From Ornatilinea apprima (GTDB taxonomy: Bacteria; Chloroflexota; Anaerolineae; Anaerolineales; Anaerolineaceae), in assembly GCF_001306115.1 (NCBI RefSeq), contig NZ_LGCL01000019.1:1-64000 (forward strand): DNA of 64,000 bases, given 5' to 3'. The notes under the pieces are model-generated. The model was given only the letters and a program-made list of their open reading frames with translations, was not told the origin of the DNA and ran no database searches. Positions 42,924-51,812 of this stretch are shown piece by piece. The position numbers and the translations under genes were made by a program. Each line of letters opens with the position of its first letter. The first letter of the stretch is position 1.

Positions 42924-44141
42924 CTATTTTTCGATAATGCGCACATAATTGCGCTTGCCAACCTGCAACACGCCCGCATGCGGCACTGCCGCGCGCGCGT
43001 CGGTCAGCACTTCGCCGTCCAGTTTCACACCTTTCTGATCAATCAAGCGGCGCGCCTGGCTTTTGCTCTCCGCCATACCCGTCGCCACCAGCAAGTCAGC
43101 CAGCGGCATGGCAGCGTCCAGGCCAAATTCCGCCATTTCTTCTGGAACGTCGCCTTTCTGGAACAAGCGCACAAACGCCTCTTGCGCGTCGTTGGCCGCC
43201 TCGTCGCTGTAGAACGCCGAGGTGATTTCCCATGCCAGCTTCATCTTCGCGTCTCGCGGGTGCAGCGTGCCTTCTTTGAGCGCGCTTTCCATCGCGTGGA
43301 TCACATCCGGCGTCCAGCGGGTCACCAGGCGCGAATACTGCGGCATGGCAGCATCTGGAATGCTCATCACCTTTCCATACATATCCTCTGGTCCGGTCAA
43401 AATCGGAATATGGTTCCCCAGCGATTTGCTCATCTTGACCGTTCCATCGGTGCCTGGCAAAATGCCCAGAATGATGGCAATATTCGGTTTGGCGTCCAGG
43501 TAGGTCATAATCTTGCGCGCGGCAGTAACAATATTGAACAACTGGTCCGTACCGCCGATCTGCACGTCTGCTTTCAGCGCATAAGCATCATACCCCTGCA
43601 TAATCGAATAGAACAGCTCGTGCATGTACAACGCGTCGCCTTTATCCCAGCGCTTGCGGAAGTTCTCGCGGGTTAAAAACTGCTGGATGGTAAAGTTGGA
43701 AGACAGCTTGATTAAGTCTTCAAACGTCAGCTTAGAGAGCCATTCCGCGTTAAAGGCAATTCTGGTTTTGTCCTTCTCTAGAATGCGGTAGGCCTGTTCG
43801 GCGTAAGTGCGCGCGTTTTCAGCTACCTGCTCGGCGGTGAGTTGCGGGCGTAAAACATCTTTGTCCGACGGATCGCCGATCAGTGAGGTGAAATTCCCCA
43901 CCAGGAAAACCACATCGTGTCCCAATTCCTGGAACTGGCGCATCTTGCGCATGGGAACGGTGTGCCCCAGGTGCAGGTCCGCGGTGCGGGGATCAAACCC
44001 GCAGTAAACGCGCAGCGGGCGTCCTTCTTTTTGCGCTTCCACCAGCCGCTCGCGTAGCTCGCGCGTCATTGCCGTTTTCAGGTTGTCGTCACCGTATTCG
44101 GTACCCTGCATCAAGTATTCGACTTGCTCATCAATATTCAT
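42924..44141 (-). CDS. tyrS: Tyrosyl-tRNA synthetase
   Basis: This class Ic synthetase of 405 residues charges tRNA-Tyr. The HIGH-like motif is HLGHTVPM near residue 52 and the KMSKS motif is present as KMSKSLGN near 237, in the TyrZ-like arrangement. The C-terminal S4 domain (AESKSQARRLIDQKGVKLDG) binds the tRNA anticodon arm. The start is ATG 44139-44141 (MNIDEQV), preceded by GGAGG; an ATG four codons earlier overlaps that site. A TATAAT box is at 44203-44208. The leader of roughly 60 nt does not look like a T-box. Confidence 0.96.
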   Translation of the reverse strand: MNIDEQVEYLMQGTEYGDDNLKTAMTRELRERLVEAQKEGRPLRVYCGFDPRTADLHLGHTVPMRKMRQFQELGHDVVFLVGNFTSLIGDPSDKDVLRPQLTAEQVAENARTYAEQAYRILEKDKTRIAFNAEWLSKLTFEDLIKLSSNFTIQQFLTRENFRKRWDKGDALYMHELFYSIMQGYDAYALKADVQIGGTDQLFNIVTAARKIMTYLDAKPNIAIILGILPGTDGTVKMSKSLGNHIPILTGPEDMYGKVMSIPDAAMPQYSRLVTRWTPDVIHAMESALKEGTLHPRDAKMKLAWEITSAFYSDEAANDAQEAFVRLFQKGDVPEEMAEFGLDAAMPLADLLVATGMAESKSQARRLIDQKGVKLDGEVLTDARAAVPHAGVLQVGKRNYVRIIEK

Positions 44142-44313
44142 ACATGCCTCCACAATGATCCGGCAGGTTCAACCGCGAACAGGCCATCCGCTGCCTCCCC
44201 GAATTATACTGGAAAAACGCCATCCCCGTGCCTGGCTTGCAGAGCAGATTTTCTCCCATTTTGATTAACCGCGCTCTAACCCGCTGTTAATTCCTCAGGG
44301 GACAATTATTTGC

Positions 44314-44319
44314 TATAAT
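44314..44319 (+). promoter_or_regulatory. Extended -10 promoter element of the HNH gene
   Basis: TGCTATAAT (TATAAT at 44314-44319 with the extended TGN) without a clear -35, followed by a GGAGTAGG ribosome-binding site before the ATG at 44338. Confidence 0.6.
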
Positions 44320-44337
44320 CCTACCAATGGAGTAGGT

Positions 44338-44841
44338 ATGCACGAATCAGTGCTGGTTTTGAATGCCAATTTTGAGCCGATCAATATTTGCTCCACCCGC
44401 CGGGCGGTCAGCCTGATGCTCGCCGAAAAAGCTTCGCTGATCGCCAATGGCCGCGGTTATATTCGCACGGCCCGCCTCAAAATCCCCGCTCCGTCCGTCA
44501 TCCGCCTCGCCCACATGGTTCACCGCCCGCGCCCTCATCTCCGGCTGACCCGCCGTGAGGTGTTGCGCCGCGACAATTTCACCTGCCAGTACTGCGGCCG
44601 GCGCGCCGAGGAACTGACCATCGATCACATCATCCCGCGCCGCCTGGGCGGGCGCCTGACCTGGGACAATGTGGTTACCGCCTGCGCTCCCTGCAACCAT
44701 AAAAAGGGCGGCAAAACCCTTGAAGAAGCCGGTATGCGCCTCCTGCGGCAGCCCAAAGAGCCCCCATCCAGCGCGGAATATCGCTTTGGGCGCAGTGGAG
44801 CCTCTTTTGTTGAATGGGAACCGTTTTTACAGGGCTGGTAG
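44338..44841 (+). CDS. HNH endonuclease-fold protein
   Basis: This 167-residue protein has a zinc-knuckle HNH domain in its second half: FTCQYCGRRAEELTIDHIIP contains the first Cys pair and the DH of the motif, then RRLGGRLTWDNVVTACAPCN with the Asn and second Cys pair, and HKKGGK. This is the widespread cellular HNH type without homing or toxin context. The N-terminal half (VLVLNANFEPINICSTRRAV) is typical of this group. It is a lone gene between tyrS and the MBL hydrolase. Its biological role is unknown. Confidence 0.9.
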   Translation: MHESVLVLNANFEPINICSTRRAVSLMLAEKASLIANGRGYIRTARLKIPAPSVIRLAHMVHRPRPHLRLTRREVLRRDNFTCQYCGRRAEELTIDHIIPRRLGGRLTWDNVVTACAPCNHKKGGKTLEEAGMRLLRQPKEPPSSAEYRFGRSGASFVEWEPFLQGW

Positions 44842-44842
44842 C

Positions 44843-45598
44843 TCAGTCCGCGAAAAGGATCTCTTCCCGCTCTTTGGCCAGACGCACTTCCCCGCTGAAA
44901 TATTGACTGGCTTTCTCAACCCACTCTTGCTCGCTCACATCCGGGTAATGGACCAGGTACAGACGCTTAACCCCCGCTTTTTGTGCTGTTTCACCCGCTT
45001 TTTCCGGCGAGGTGTGCCCCACGCCATACCCGCCAGCCTCGTGCAGCAGCACGTCTGCGCGCGCTGCCAGCCGCGCAACTTCCTCGCATGGCTGCGTATC
45101 GCACGAATAGGCGAACGAAGCCCCGCTTTTCAAGAAGTCCACCCGCAGCCCCATGGTTGGGATCAGGTGCCGCACCGGTGAGGCCGTAACGCGCAAATGG
45201 TCATCTCCCAGCACCGGCGCGTTCTCCCGCTCGCTCACCGCGATAAACTCCACCGGGTAAAAATTCGGCCAGCTTTCCCAATCGAAGAGCTGCAGCAGGC
45301 GCTTGAACTTCTCCAGCGTATCTTCCAACCCATAAACCCGCAGACGATCTTTTCGACCTTTCAACCACATCACCATCAGCAAATATGGCGCGCCCGAGAC
45401 ATGGTCGGGGTGAAAGTGTGTCAGCACCAGGTCGGTTAAGGTCATAAAATCGAGTCCCACCCGCGGCAGGTGCGCCACCGGGTTGGTGGCGCAGTCGATT
45501 AACATTCTGCGCTCCCCGCACTCCAGCCAGAAATGCGTATTTTCACGATCATGGTCTGGCACGGCAGCCGCCGTCCCCAACAGGATCAGTTTCCCCAT
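44843..45598 (-). CDS. MBL-fold metallohydrolase (RNase Z-like)
   Basis: This 251-residue metallo-beta-lactamase-fold protein has the zinc motif LVLTHFHPDHVSGAPYLLMV, further metal ligands in ASPVRHLIPTMG and SYSCDTQPCEEV, and a final His in LVHYPDV. The arrangement resembles RNase Z/arylsulfatase-type hydrolases, but the exosite arm of tRNA-processing RNase Z is not apparent, so another substrate is possible. GAGGTAAAGG precedes the ATG. It lies 22 nt downstream of the ABC permease gene and may end that operon. Confidence 0.88.
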   Translation of the reverse strand: MGKLILLGTAAAVPDHDRENTHFWLECGERRMLIDCATNPVAHLPRVGLDFMTLTDLVLTHFHPDHVSGAPYLLMVMWLKGRKDRLRVYGLEDTLEKFKRLLQLFDWESWPNFYPVEFIAVSERENAPVLGDDHLRVTASPVRHLIPTMGLRVDFLKSGASFAYSCDTQPCEEVARLAARADVLLHEAGGYGVGHTSPEKAGETAQKAGVKRLYLVHYPDVSEQEWVEKASQYFSGEVRLAKEREEILFAD

Positions 45599-45620
45599 CC
45601 TTTACCTCGTATCTCACACC

Positions 45621-47042
45621 TTATAAGAATGCCTTCAAAATTTGCGGAGTCACCCAGGACTCTACCGCCGCGGCAATCAACAGCAAGGGCGCTACCACCC
45701 CCACCATTACCCGCAGCCAGCGCGCCAGGCTGATCAGCCACACCTCGCCCACCGTTTTCTCCGCGTTGGGTGTGGCCTGAAGAATGCCCATTTGCAGCAC
45801 AGCCGCGCTGCCAATGATCACCGCCGGAATCTCCAACACCCCATGCGGAATCAGAAACATCAGGTACGTCTCTAGCGGCAAGCCGTTCATGGTCAGCAGA
45901 GCGCCCAAATAGCCTGCCACACCCAGCGAAGCCAGCAGCGGCAGCGTTCCCAAAATCCCCACCGAGAACACCCCCAGCAGCATGGCCAGGATCATCACGC
46001 GCACATTTTGCCACCAGATGCCCATCACCGGCCCAAAGCCAAACAACGGGAAGATCTCTGTCAGCAGTTCCATCCTGTCCGGAAGATCGGTGAACGTCTC
46101 GCCGCCCAAAGAAATATAAAAAGTATTCACCATTCGCGCGCCGACCCACACCCCAGCCGCTCCGATGACCAGCATGGCCAGCATCGAAAAGCGCAGTTCG
46201 CGCAAGCTTTCTGGGATCACACGCCCGAACCATTCCCAGACAGTCCTGGCGTTCCCGCCAAACGCATTCCAAAACGTTCGCCACATCCATTTGACGTTGA
46301 GAACATCAATCTCCCTGCCGAGCAGTTCCTCACGCTGGAAGTGCGCCAGTCCCACCCGCATCAACAGAAAGGTCAGAATAACCAGCCCTCCAACCACCCA
46401 CCACAATGCGGTGTAATCTCCCCAGAACATCACCACGCTTTCCCCCTGGATTAAGAACGCCACCGGTATGACGATGAAGCTGGCCAATAGATTGGTTGCC
46501 CGCACCGAGGTAGCCTGTGAAGACACCACCACCGCCCCGCTCACCATCACCACTGCCTGCACTGTGGTCAGCGCAAAGATTTGGATCAGCATCGGCAGTT
46601 CGGGCAGTGGCACTCCTTTGCTGGCCAACCCGATCAGGTAAACCGCCATCCCCAAAAAACTGGCCGTCAGTGGCGGAACCACCGACGAGAGCAGTTTGCC
46701 AAGGTAAAGCTGCCAGTCTTCCAGCGGAGTGTTGAGCAGCGGCTCAATGCTGCCGCGTTCTTTTTCACCCACAAACGTTTCGAGGGCAATCACCAGCGAA
46801 ACTGAAATGGGAAAGAAACCCACAATCATCAGCAGAAACGGCACCAGCCGCTCGCCAATCACCGAGGCTCCGTATTGGCTGACAAAATCCAGCATTTGTT
46901 GGGCGGTGAAATTCATCAGAAATGGAAAAAAGACGGTCAAAAACAGCACCGGCAGAATAATGCGCCAGTCACGCAGTTGATCGCGCACTTCACGGCGCGT
47001 GATCACCAGAGCCGGCCGAATTTTCTGCAGCAGTTCTTGCAT
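45621..47042 (-). CDS. ABC-2 type exporter permease
   Basis: This protein of about 473 residues has a long N-terminal cytoplasmic start (REVRDQLRDWRIILPVLFL), then several helices. A large periplasmic or cytoplasmic segment and an acyl-chain-rich second half with about six more helices follow. It has the ABC-2/NatB-like CcmB signature region EKERGSIEPLLNTPLEDWQL. It pairs with the ATPase gene just upstream (4-nt gap). The start is ATG 47040-47042 with an AGAGGA site; an in-frame extension to 47078 overlaps the ATPase gene. Substrate is unknown (Na+, drug or lipid exporters share this type). Confidence 0.88.
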   Translation of the reverse strand: MQELLQKIRPALVITRREVRDQLRDWRIILPVLFLTVFFPFLMNFTAQQMLDFVSQYGASVIGERLVPFLLMIVGFFPISVSLVIALETFVGEKERGSIEPLLNTPLEDWQLYLGKLLSSVVPPLTASFLGMAVYLIGLASKGVPLPELPMLIQIFALTTVQAVVMVSGAVVVSSQATSVRATNLLASFIVIPVAFLIQGESVVMFWGDYTALWWVVGGLVILTFLLMRVGLAHFQREELLGREIDVLNVKWMWRTFWNAFGGNARTVWEWFGRVIPESLRELRFSMLAMLVIGAAGVWVGARMVNTFYISLGGETFTDLPDRMELLTEIFPLFGFGPVMGIWWQNVRVMILAMLLGVFSVGILGTLPLLASLGVAGYLGALLTMNGLPLETYLMFLIPHGVLEIPAVIIGSAAVLQMGILQATPNAEKTVGEVWLISLARWLRVMVGVVAPLLLIAAAVESWVTPQILKAFL

Positions 47043-47046
47043 GGTT

Positions 47047-47970
47047 CTAATCCTCTTTTGCCAGCCGCACAGCTTCAATATAGGCGCTTTCCAGGCTGTG
47101 CGGCACCTCCTGGAAGGAGATCACGTCCAACTGGTCCGCCAACAGACTACGCAGCAAGGCCGGGTTGGTGTTTTGCGGATCGCGAATTTGAAACCGCAGC
47201 CGGTATCCTTCCCGCAGGGTCAAGCTCACCCCTTCCGGCAAGCTGCCCTGCCAGCCGTCCACATGCCTGGAAAGCATCGCTTCAAATTGGGTCGGCCCCA
47301 GAAGCTGCTGCTTCAACTCGTTCAATTCCCCCCAGCGGATAATTCTCCCCTTACGGATGATTGCCACCTGGTCCGCCAATTCCTCAGCTTCAGCCAGGTT
47401 GTGCGTGCATAACACAATGGTGCGGTCTGCCGAGCGCAGGCTGCTGATCGCGTCGCGCACCATGCGCGCGCTTTCCGGGTCCATCGCCGAGGTGGGCTCA
47501 TCCAGCAGTAAAACCGGTGGTTGGTGTAAAAGCGCGCGCGCCAGAGATAATTTCTGGCGCATGCCTTTGGAATAACTGCTTAATCGCTTTTTTCGGTCTT
47601 CGGCTAGCCCAAACCGCTCCAACAATTCCAGGCTTCGCCGGCCACTGTGATTGCGTTCCAACCCATACAACTGTCCAAAAAAATCCAGGTATTCATCGGC
47701 GTTCATCCGCCCGTACAAGCCGTGCTGCTCGGTCAGAACTCCCACCACCGAGCGCACCTGACGCGCTTCTTTCACCACATCGTATCCCGCTACCCGCGCC
47801 ATGCCGCGCGTGGGCCGCAGAATGGACGTCAGCATGCGCACCGTGGTGGTTTTCCCGGCCCCGTTAGGGCCTAGCAATACCAGCACGTTTCCCTGCGGTA
47901 CGTCCAGGTTCACCCCATCCACCGCGACAAATTGGTCAAACTGCTTGGTCAGGTTTTCAGCAAAGATCAT
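47047..47970 (-). CDS. ABC exporter ATP-binding protein (NatA-like)
   Basis: This 307-residue ATPase has Walker A GPNGAGKTT, the signature SSYSKGMRQKLSLARALL, Walker B VLLLDEPTSAMDP and the His switch in LCTHNLAEAEELAD. The C-terminal 90 residues contain the extra NatA/DrrA-type domain. It forms an operon with the adjacent permease gene and so energises that exporter. It follows lgt by 70 nt on the same strand. Confidence 0.93.
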   Translation of the reverse strand: MIFAENLTKQFDQFVAVDGVNLDVPQGNVLVLLGPNGAGKTTTVRMLTSILRPTRGMARVAGYDVVKEARQVRSVVGVLTEQHGLYGRMNADEYLDFFGQLYGLERNHSGRRSLELLERFGLAEDRKKRLSSYSKGMRQKLSLARALLHQPPVLLLDEPTSAMDPESARMVRDAISSLRSADRTIVLCTHNLAEAEELADQVAIIRKGRIIRWGELNELKQQLLGPTQFEAMLSRHVDGWQGSLPEGVSLTLREGYRLRFQIRDPQNTNPALLRSLLADQLDVISFQEVPHSLESAYIEAVRLAKED

Positions 47971-48040
47971 GACCTGTTGTCCTTCCCGGGTGTTTGCCGC
48001 CCGGGGTTTTTACTCCAGCCTGACAACACTGCAAAAAGGG

Positions 48041-48892
48041 TCAGGCCTCTGCCTGCGATTCTTCTTCACTGCCGCCCGACTTCTCTGCCGATGTTTTGCC
48101 GCCCAGGCGATGCCGCAAGAACAGCGCCAGCGCGCTCCCCAACGCCACAACCGCCATCAGCGTCTGGTTGGCGTTGATTGTGCCAATGCTTGAGGCATCC
48201 AGCCGCAGATATTCCAGCAGAAAGCGCCCCACCGGGTAGACAATCAGGTACGTCAGCAAAATATCGCCCGGCTTCAACCGTCCGGCAAATTTTTTGCCAA
48301 TCCACAGCAGCAGGCCCATATTCATCAAGTTCCAGAGGAATTCATACAGAAACAGCGGATGATAGCGCGCCACATCCATATACTCCGGCAGGCGGTGGGC
48401 CTCATCAATGGATATCGCCCACGGCAAATTGGAAGGGGCGCCGTACAGTTCCTGGTTCACAAAGTTTCCCCAGCGGCCAATCGCCTGAGCCAGCGCCAGT
48501 CCGGGCGCCACAATATCGCCAAAATCACCAAAGCGGATATTGTGCCGCTTGCAGTAAACATACACGGCTACCATTCCCCCCATCACCGCCCCAGGGATTC
48601 CCAGTCCACCTCTCCAGATTTTCAGAATCTCAATCGGGTTTTGGAAATAATAGGAGGTGGTCAGCCCAGCTGCCTGCATCGAATCGGGCGGCGTGAAAAC
48701 GTGCCACAACCGCGCTCCGATGATCCCAGTGATCAAAATGTAAGGCAGCGCGTCCCAAATAAATTCAGAATCCATGTTGCGCTTTTTGGCCTCGCGCTCG
48801 GCCATAAAGGCCGCCAGCACCGTGCCAAACATGATGATCACACCGTACCAATGAACAAATAATGGACCGATGGAAAAACCTTCTCTAACCAT
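48041..48892 (-). CDS. lgt: Prolipoprotein diacylglyceryl transferase
   Basis: Lgt attaches diacylglycerol to the lipobox cysteine of prolipoproteins. This 283-residue membrane protein shows the family signature AIGRWGNFVNQELYGAPS near residue 142 and GGLGIPGAVMGG, and has about seven helices. A Glu/Ser-rich C-terminal tail (KSGGSEEESQAEA) extends beyond the usual end. Its substrates include the lipoproteins encoded at 27340 and 36344, and LspA is encoded at 59029. It follows a CDP-alcohol transferase gene by 44 nt, so both may be transcribed from the S1/ftsK promoter. Confidence 0.95.
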   Translation of the reverse strand: MVREGFSIGPLFVHWYGVIIMFGTVLAAFMAEREAKKRNMDSEFIWDALPYILITGIIGARLWHVFTPPDSMQAAGLTTSYYFQNPIEILKIWRGGLGIPGAVMGGMVAVYVYCKRHNIRFGDFGDIVAPGLALAQAIGRWGNFVNQELYGAPSNLPWAISIDEAHRLPEYMDVARYHPLFLYEFLWNLMNMGLLLWIGKKFAGRLKPGDILLTYLIVYPVGRFLLEYLRLDASSIGTINANQTLMAVVALGSALALFLRHRLGGKTSAEKSGGSEEESQAEA

Positions 48893-48936
48893 AATGATTG
48901 AATAATTCCTTTCAAAAAGAGGGTTCTGTTACTCGC

Positions 48937-49572
48937 CTAGAGATTCATCGTCTCATGCGCCTGTTTGCGCACCGACCAGATGCGCTGCACCGCCGTGAAA
49001 TTGGCCAGAACAGCGATAATTCCCAGACCGTATATCGAAAGATTGAAGATCAAGGAAGGGATAAGGATAATATAGCGTTCCACCCGAGAAAGCAAACCGA
49101 TCTTGCCGTCAAAACCCAGCGTCTCAGCCCGCGCCCGCGTGTACGACACCATCACCGACCCGGCCGCCGCCAGGTATACCAGCCCGCAGCCCAGCCAGTT
49201 ATTCTGGTTCAAAAAGTAAACCAGCAGCCCGCCAAACAAAACCAGTTCCGAGTATCGGTCCGTTACCGAGTCGATGAACGCCCCAAATTTGCTCGGCTCG
49301 CCGCGCAGGCGCGCCATCGCGCCGTCCAGCGCGTCTACCGGCGCCATCACCAGAATCAGCAGCCCGCCCCAGGTAACCTCTCCCTGCGCGATGAGATACG
49401 CCGCTGCCGTGTGGCCAATCAACCCGGAAAGGGTTACCGTGTTCGGCTTCAGTCCCAACCGGTTCAAGAAGGCAGCGATTGGATCGATCACATTCTTAAA
49501 CACTACTCTTAAGAAATCCGTAAACGTCTTTACTTTTGCGTCTTTGATTGCTTGTTCCACGATGCGCACCAA
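48937..49572 (-). CDS. CDP-alcohol phosphatidyltransferase family protein
   Basis: This 211-residue membrane protein has the full CDP-alcohol transferase motif D-G-x2-A-R-x8-G-x3-D-x3-D, seen as DGAMARLRGE then GAFIDSVTDR. These enzymes move a phosphatidyl group from CDP-diacylglycerol to an alcohol such as glycerol-3-phosphate, inositol phosphate or a sugar alcohol. The N-terminal half is extended by about 30 residues before the first helix. The exact acceptor is not deducible; PgsA and phosphatidylinositol-phosphate synthase are both possible. It lies between ftsK and lgt. Confidence 0.9.
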   Translation of the reverse strand: MVRIVEQAIKDAKVKTFTDFLRVVFKNVIDPIAAFLNRLGLKPNTVTLSGLIGHTAAAYLIAQGEVTWGGLLILVMAPVDALDGAMARLRGEPSKFGAFIDSVTDRYSELVLFGGLLVYFLNQNNWLGCGLVYLAAAGSVMVSYTRARAETLGFDGKIGLLSRVERYIILIPSLIFNLSIYGLGIIAVLANFTAVQRIWSVRKQAHETMNL

Positions 49573-49622
49573 TTATTCAAAATAGAAATGGATGAATTCA
49601 ACGACACGATGACTGTGGTTTT

Positions 49623-51812
49623 TTATTCGGGGTCTTCTTCGATTTCATCTTCATTGTAATCGATATTTCTCTGTTCTTCGCCATCATCTTTGCTCACCAG
49701 CACTTCCCGCTCGCGGCCGCCTCCCTGGCTGGGGCCTACCACACCCAGTTCTTCCAGTTCGTCGATCAAACGCGCCGCGCGTGGGTAGCCCACCCGCAGC
49801 CGCCGCTGCAGCATCGACGCGCTCGCCCGCCGTTCTTCTTTAACAATTCGGATCGCCCGCTCCACCAGGTCGTCCTGGCCTTCGCTCTGCGCCGCGGATT
49901 CAATCATTTCCTCCCACGGAGCCGGTTCCACCTCGCCATTCATGTGCTGCTGCCAGTACTCAATCACCTTCTCAATCTCGTTGTCAGACACCATCACACC
50001 TTGCGCGCGCAGCGGCGTACCCGCCTCAGGGTCCAGGAAAAGCATATCGCCGTTGCCCAGCAGGCTTTCTGCGCCGTTGGCGTCCAGAATCACCCGCGAA
50101 TCAATCGAAGAGGCCACATTAAACGCGATGCGCGCCGGGAAGTTGGCCTTGATCAGGCCGGTGACCACGTCTGTGCTGGGTCGCTGGGTAGCCACAATCA
50201 GGTGAATACCTGTGGCGCGTGCCAGCTGCGCCAGGCGCACCAGCGCGTGTTCGGTCTGGTCGGGCGCAGACATCATCAGGTCTGCCAACTCATCAATCAG
50301 AATCACCACCCGCGGCAGAGCGTTCTCGCCGCGCCGGGCGGCTCTTTCATTGTACGAATCAATATCGCGCGTCTTGGCGGCTTCCAGCAGGCGGTAGCGC
50401 CGGTCCATCTCAGCCAGCGCCCATTTTAACACGCCCAGCATGCGTTCGGGTTCCGTTTCCACCTTATTGTACAAGTGTGGAAGCCCATTGAAACGCACCA
50501 ATTCCACCATCTTGGGGTCCAGCATCGCCAGTTTCAAGGTTTCCGGCGAATTGTTCATCACCAAACAGACCGTGATAGCCGCGATGCACACCGATTTGCC
50601 CGACCCGGTTGTTCCGGCGATCAGCAAATGCGGCATGCGCGACAGATCGCCAACTACCGGCTGTCCGGAGACATCTCTACCCAGCGCCAGCGCCAACGGC
50701 GAGCGCATCTTCAAGAACGGGCGCGACTCAAGCAAGTTGCGCAGCCGCACGATGCTCGGATCGGCATTCGGCACTTCCACCCCAACAAAAGCCTGCCCGG
50801 GAACCGGCGCTTCAATTCGCAGCCGCTCCGCCGAAAGCGCCAGCGCCAGATCGCGGTGCAGGTTGGCAATCTGCGCCACACGCACCTTCTGCCGCACCAT
50901 CTCGCCATCCGGGTTGGTTTTTTCCACAAAACCCGGCTCCACCGCGAACTGGGTGACCGTCGGTCCCTGCCGGAAACCCACCACCCGCGCCGGAATTCCA
51001 AAATCGGCCAGCGCTTTTTCAATCCGCCGCGCCGTATCGTGAATATTGGTTTCGTCAGCTTTTACGGTCTTGTCCGGCAGCACCAGGTCCAACGGCGGCA
51101 GACCGTCACCGCGTTTCAATTCAGCGTGGCCTTTTGGCTCAGGGGATTTTCTGGCTTTGCGCGCCGGCGTGCCCTTTTGATCCATAGGAGCAGAAGCCAC
51201 AGATTCGGCGGCCTGCCCTTCGCTTTCCAACGGTTCATCCTCCAGCAAGCGGTCCAGCAGGTTTCCAACCAGGCCGGTTAATCCCAATCCGCTCACCGCC
51301 AGCACCACGGTGATGCCACCCCACAAAATGGTGCTGATTGGCGCAGGCAGAAAACGGTCCACAATTTCCGCCAATCCCCAGCCAATGAATCCACCGTCCA
51401 GTCCCTGTGATGCCCGCTGCAGCGATTGACCACCCAACGCAGAAAAGAACGCCATCAGGCTGAACATCAGACCTTCCAGCACAATAATCCGCTTCAGCGG
51501 AAAGGCCACCGATTTCTCGTTATTGGCCAGAATCAGCAAAACGCCCGCCAATCCCAGGAAAAACACCACCGCGAAGGCACCCCAGCCCATCCAGGTACGG
51601 ATGAATCTCACCCACACCGAGACCAGCGTGCCTTCGGTAAAGTCCAGCAGCGCCATGAAGGTGATGATAGCCGCCACAACAAGCAAAAGTCCAATCGTGT
51701 CTGCCGTGTAGCGGCGTCCGCGAATGGACTGATCACTCTTCTTCGGATGGGAATGCCCCGCCTCTGGCGAGAAGGAATGATATGAATTCGATTTTCTGGA
51801 GTTACCGCTCAT
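49623..51812 (-). CDS. ftsK: DNA translocase FtsK/SpoIIIE
   Basis: This 729-residue motor pumps chromosomal DNA through the closing division septum. Four N-terminal membrane helices occupy the first 190 residues, followed by a short linker (shorter than in E. coli), the alpha and beta motor with Walker A GTTGSGKS near residue 400 and Walker B VILIDELADLMM, and the gamma winged-helix (ASMLQRRLRVGYPRAARLID), which reads polar KOPS/SRS-like sequences. The acidic tail (NEDEIEEDPE) is extra. The start codon overlaps the stop of the S1-domain gene (ATGA), so the two are coupled. Confidence 0.96.
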   Translation of the reverse strand: MSGNSRKSNSYHSFSPEAGHSHPKKSDQSIRGRRYTADTIGLLLVVAAIITFMALLDFTEGTLVSVWVRFIRTWMGWGAFAVVFFLGLAGVLLILANNEKSVAFPLKRIIVLEGLMFSLMAFFSALGGQSLQRASQGLDGGFIGWGLAEIVDRFLPAPISTILWGGITVVLAVSGLGLTGLVGNLLDRLLEDEPLESEGQAAESVASAPMDQKGTPARKARKSPEPKGHAELKRGDGLPPLDLVLPDKTVKADETNIHDTARRIEKALADFGIPARVVGFRQGPTVTQFAVEPGFVEKTNPDGEMVRQKVRVAQIANLHRDLALALSAERLRIEAPVPGQAFVGVEVPNADPSIVRLRNLLESRPFLKMRSPLALALGRDVSGQPVVGDLSRMPHLLIAGTTGSGKSVCIAAITVCLVMNNSPETLKLAMLDPKMVELVRFNGLPHLYNKVETEPERMLGVLKWALAEMDRRYRLLEAAKTRDIDSYNERAARRGENALPRVVILIDELADLMMSAPDQTEHALVRLAQLARATGIHLIVATQRPSTDVVTGLIKANFPARIAFNVASSIDSRVILDANGAESLLGNGDMLFLDPEAGTPLRAQGVMVSDNEIEKVIEYWQQHMNGEVEPAPWEEMIESAAQSEGQDDLVERAIRIVKEERRASASMLQRRLRVGYPRAARLIDELEELGVVGPSQGGGREREVLVSKDDGEEQRNIDYNEDEIEEDPE

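Noticed and set aside
42924-44210. Possible T-box riboswitch upstream of tyrS
   Set aside because: The transcribed leader after the -10 box is only about 60 nt, too short for a T-box, and no T-box consensus or specifier stem is visible. The ileS leader is outside the window.
44161-44230. Short stretch upstream of tyrS resembling the 3' end of 16S rRNA or a tRNA T-loop (GGTTCAACC, GGATCATTGTGG)
   Set aside because: Only about ten bases match, no cloverleaf or anti-SD arm can be formed, and the region is accounted for as the tyrS leader.
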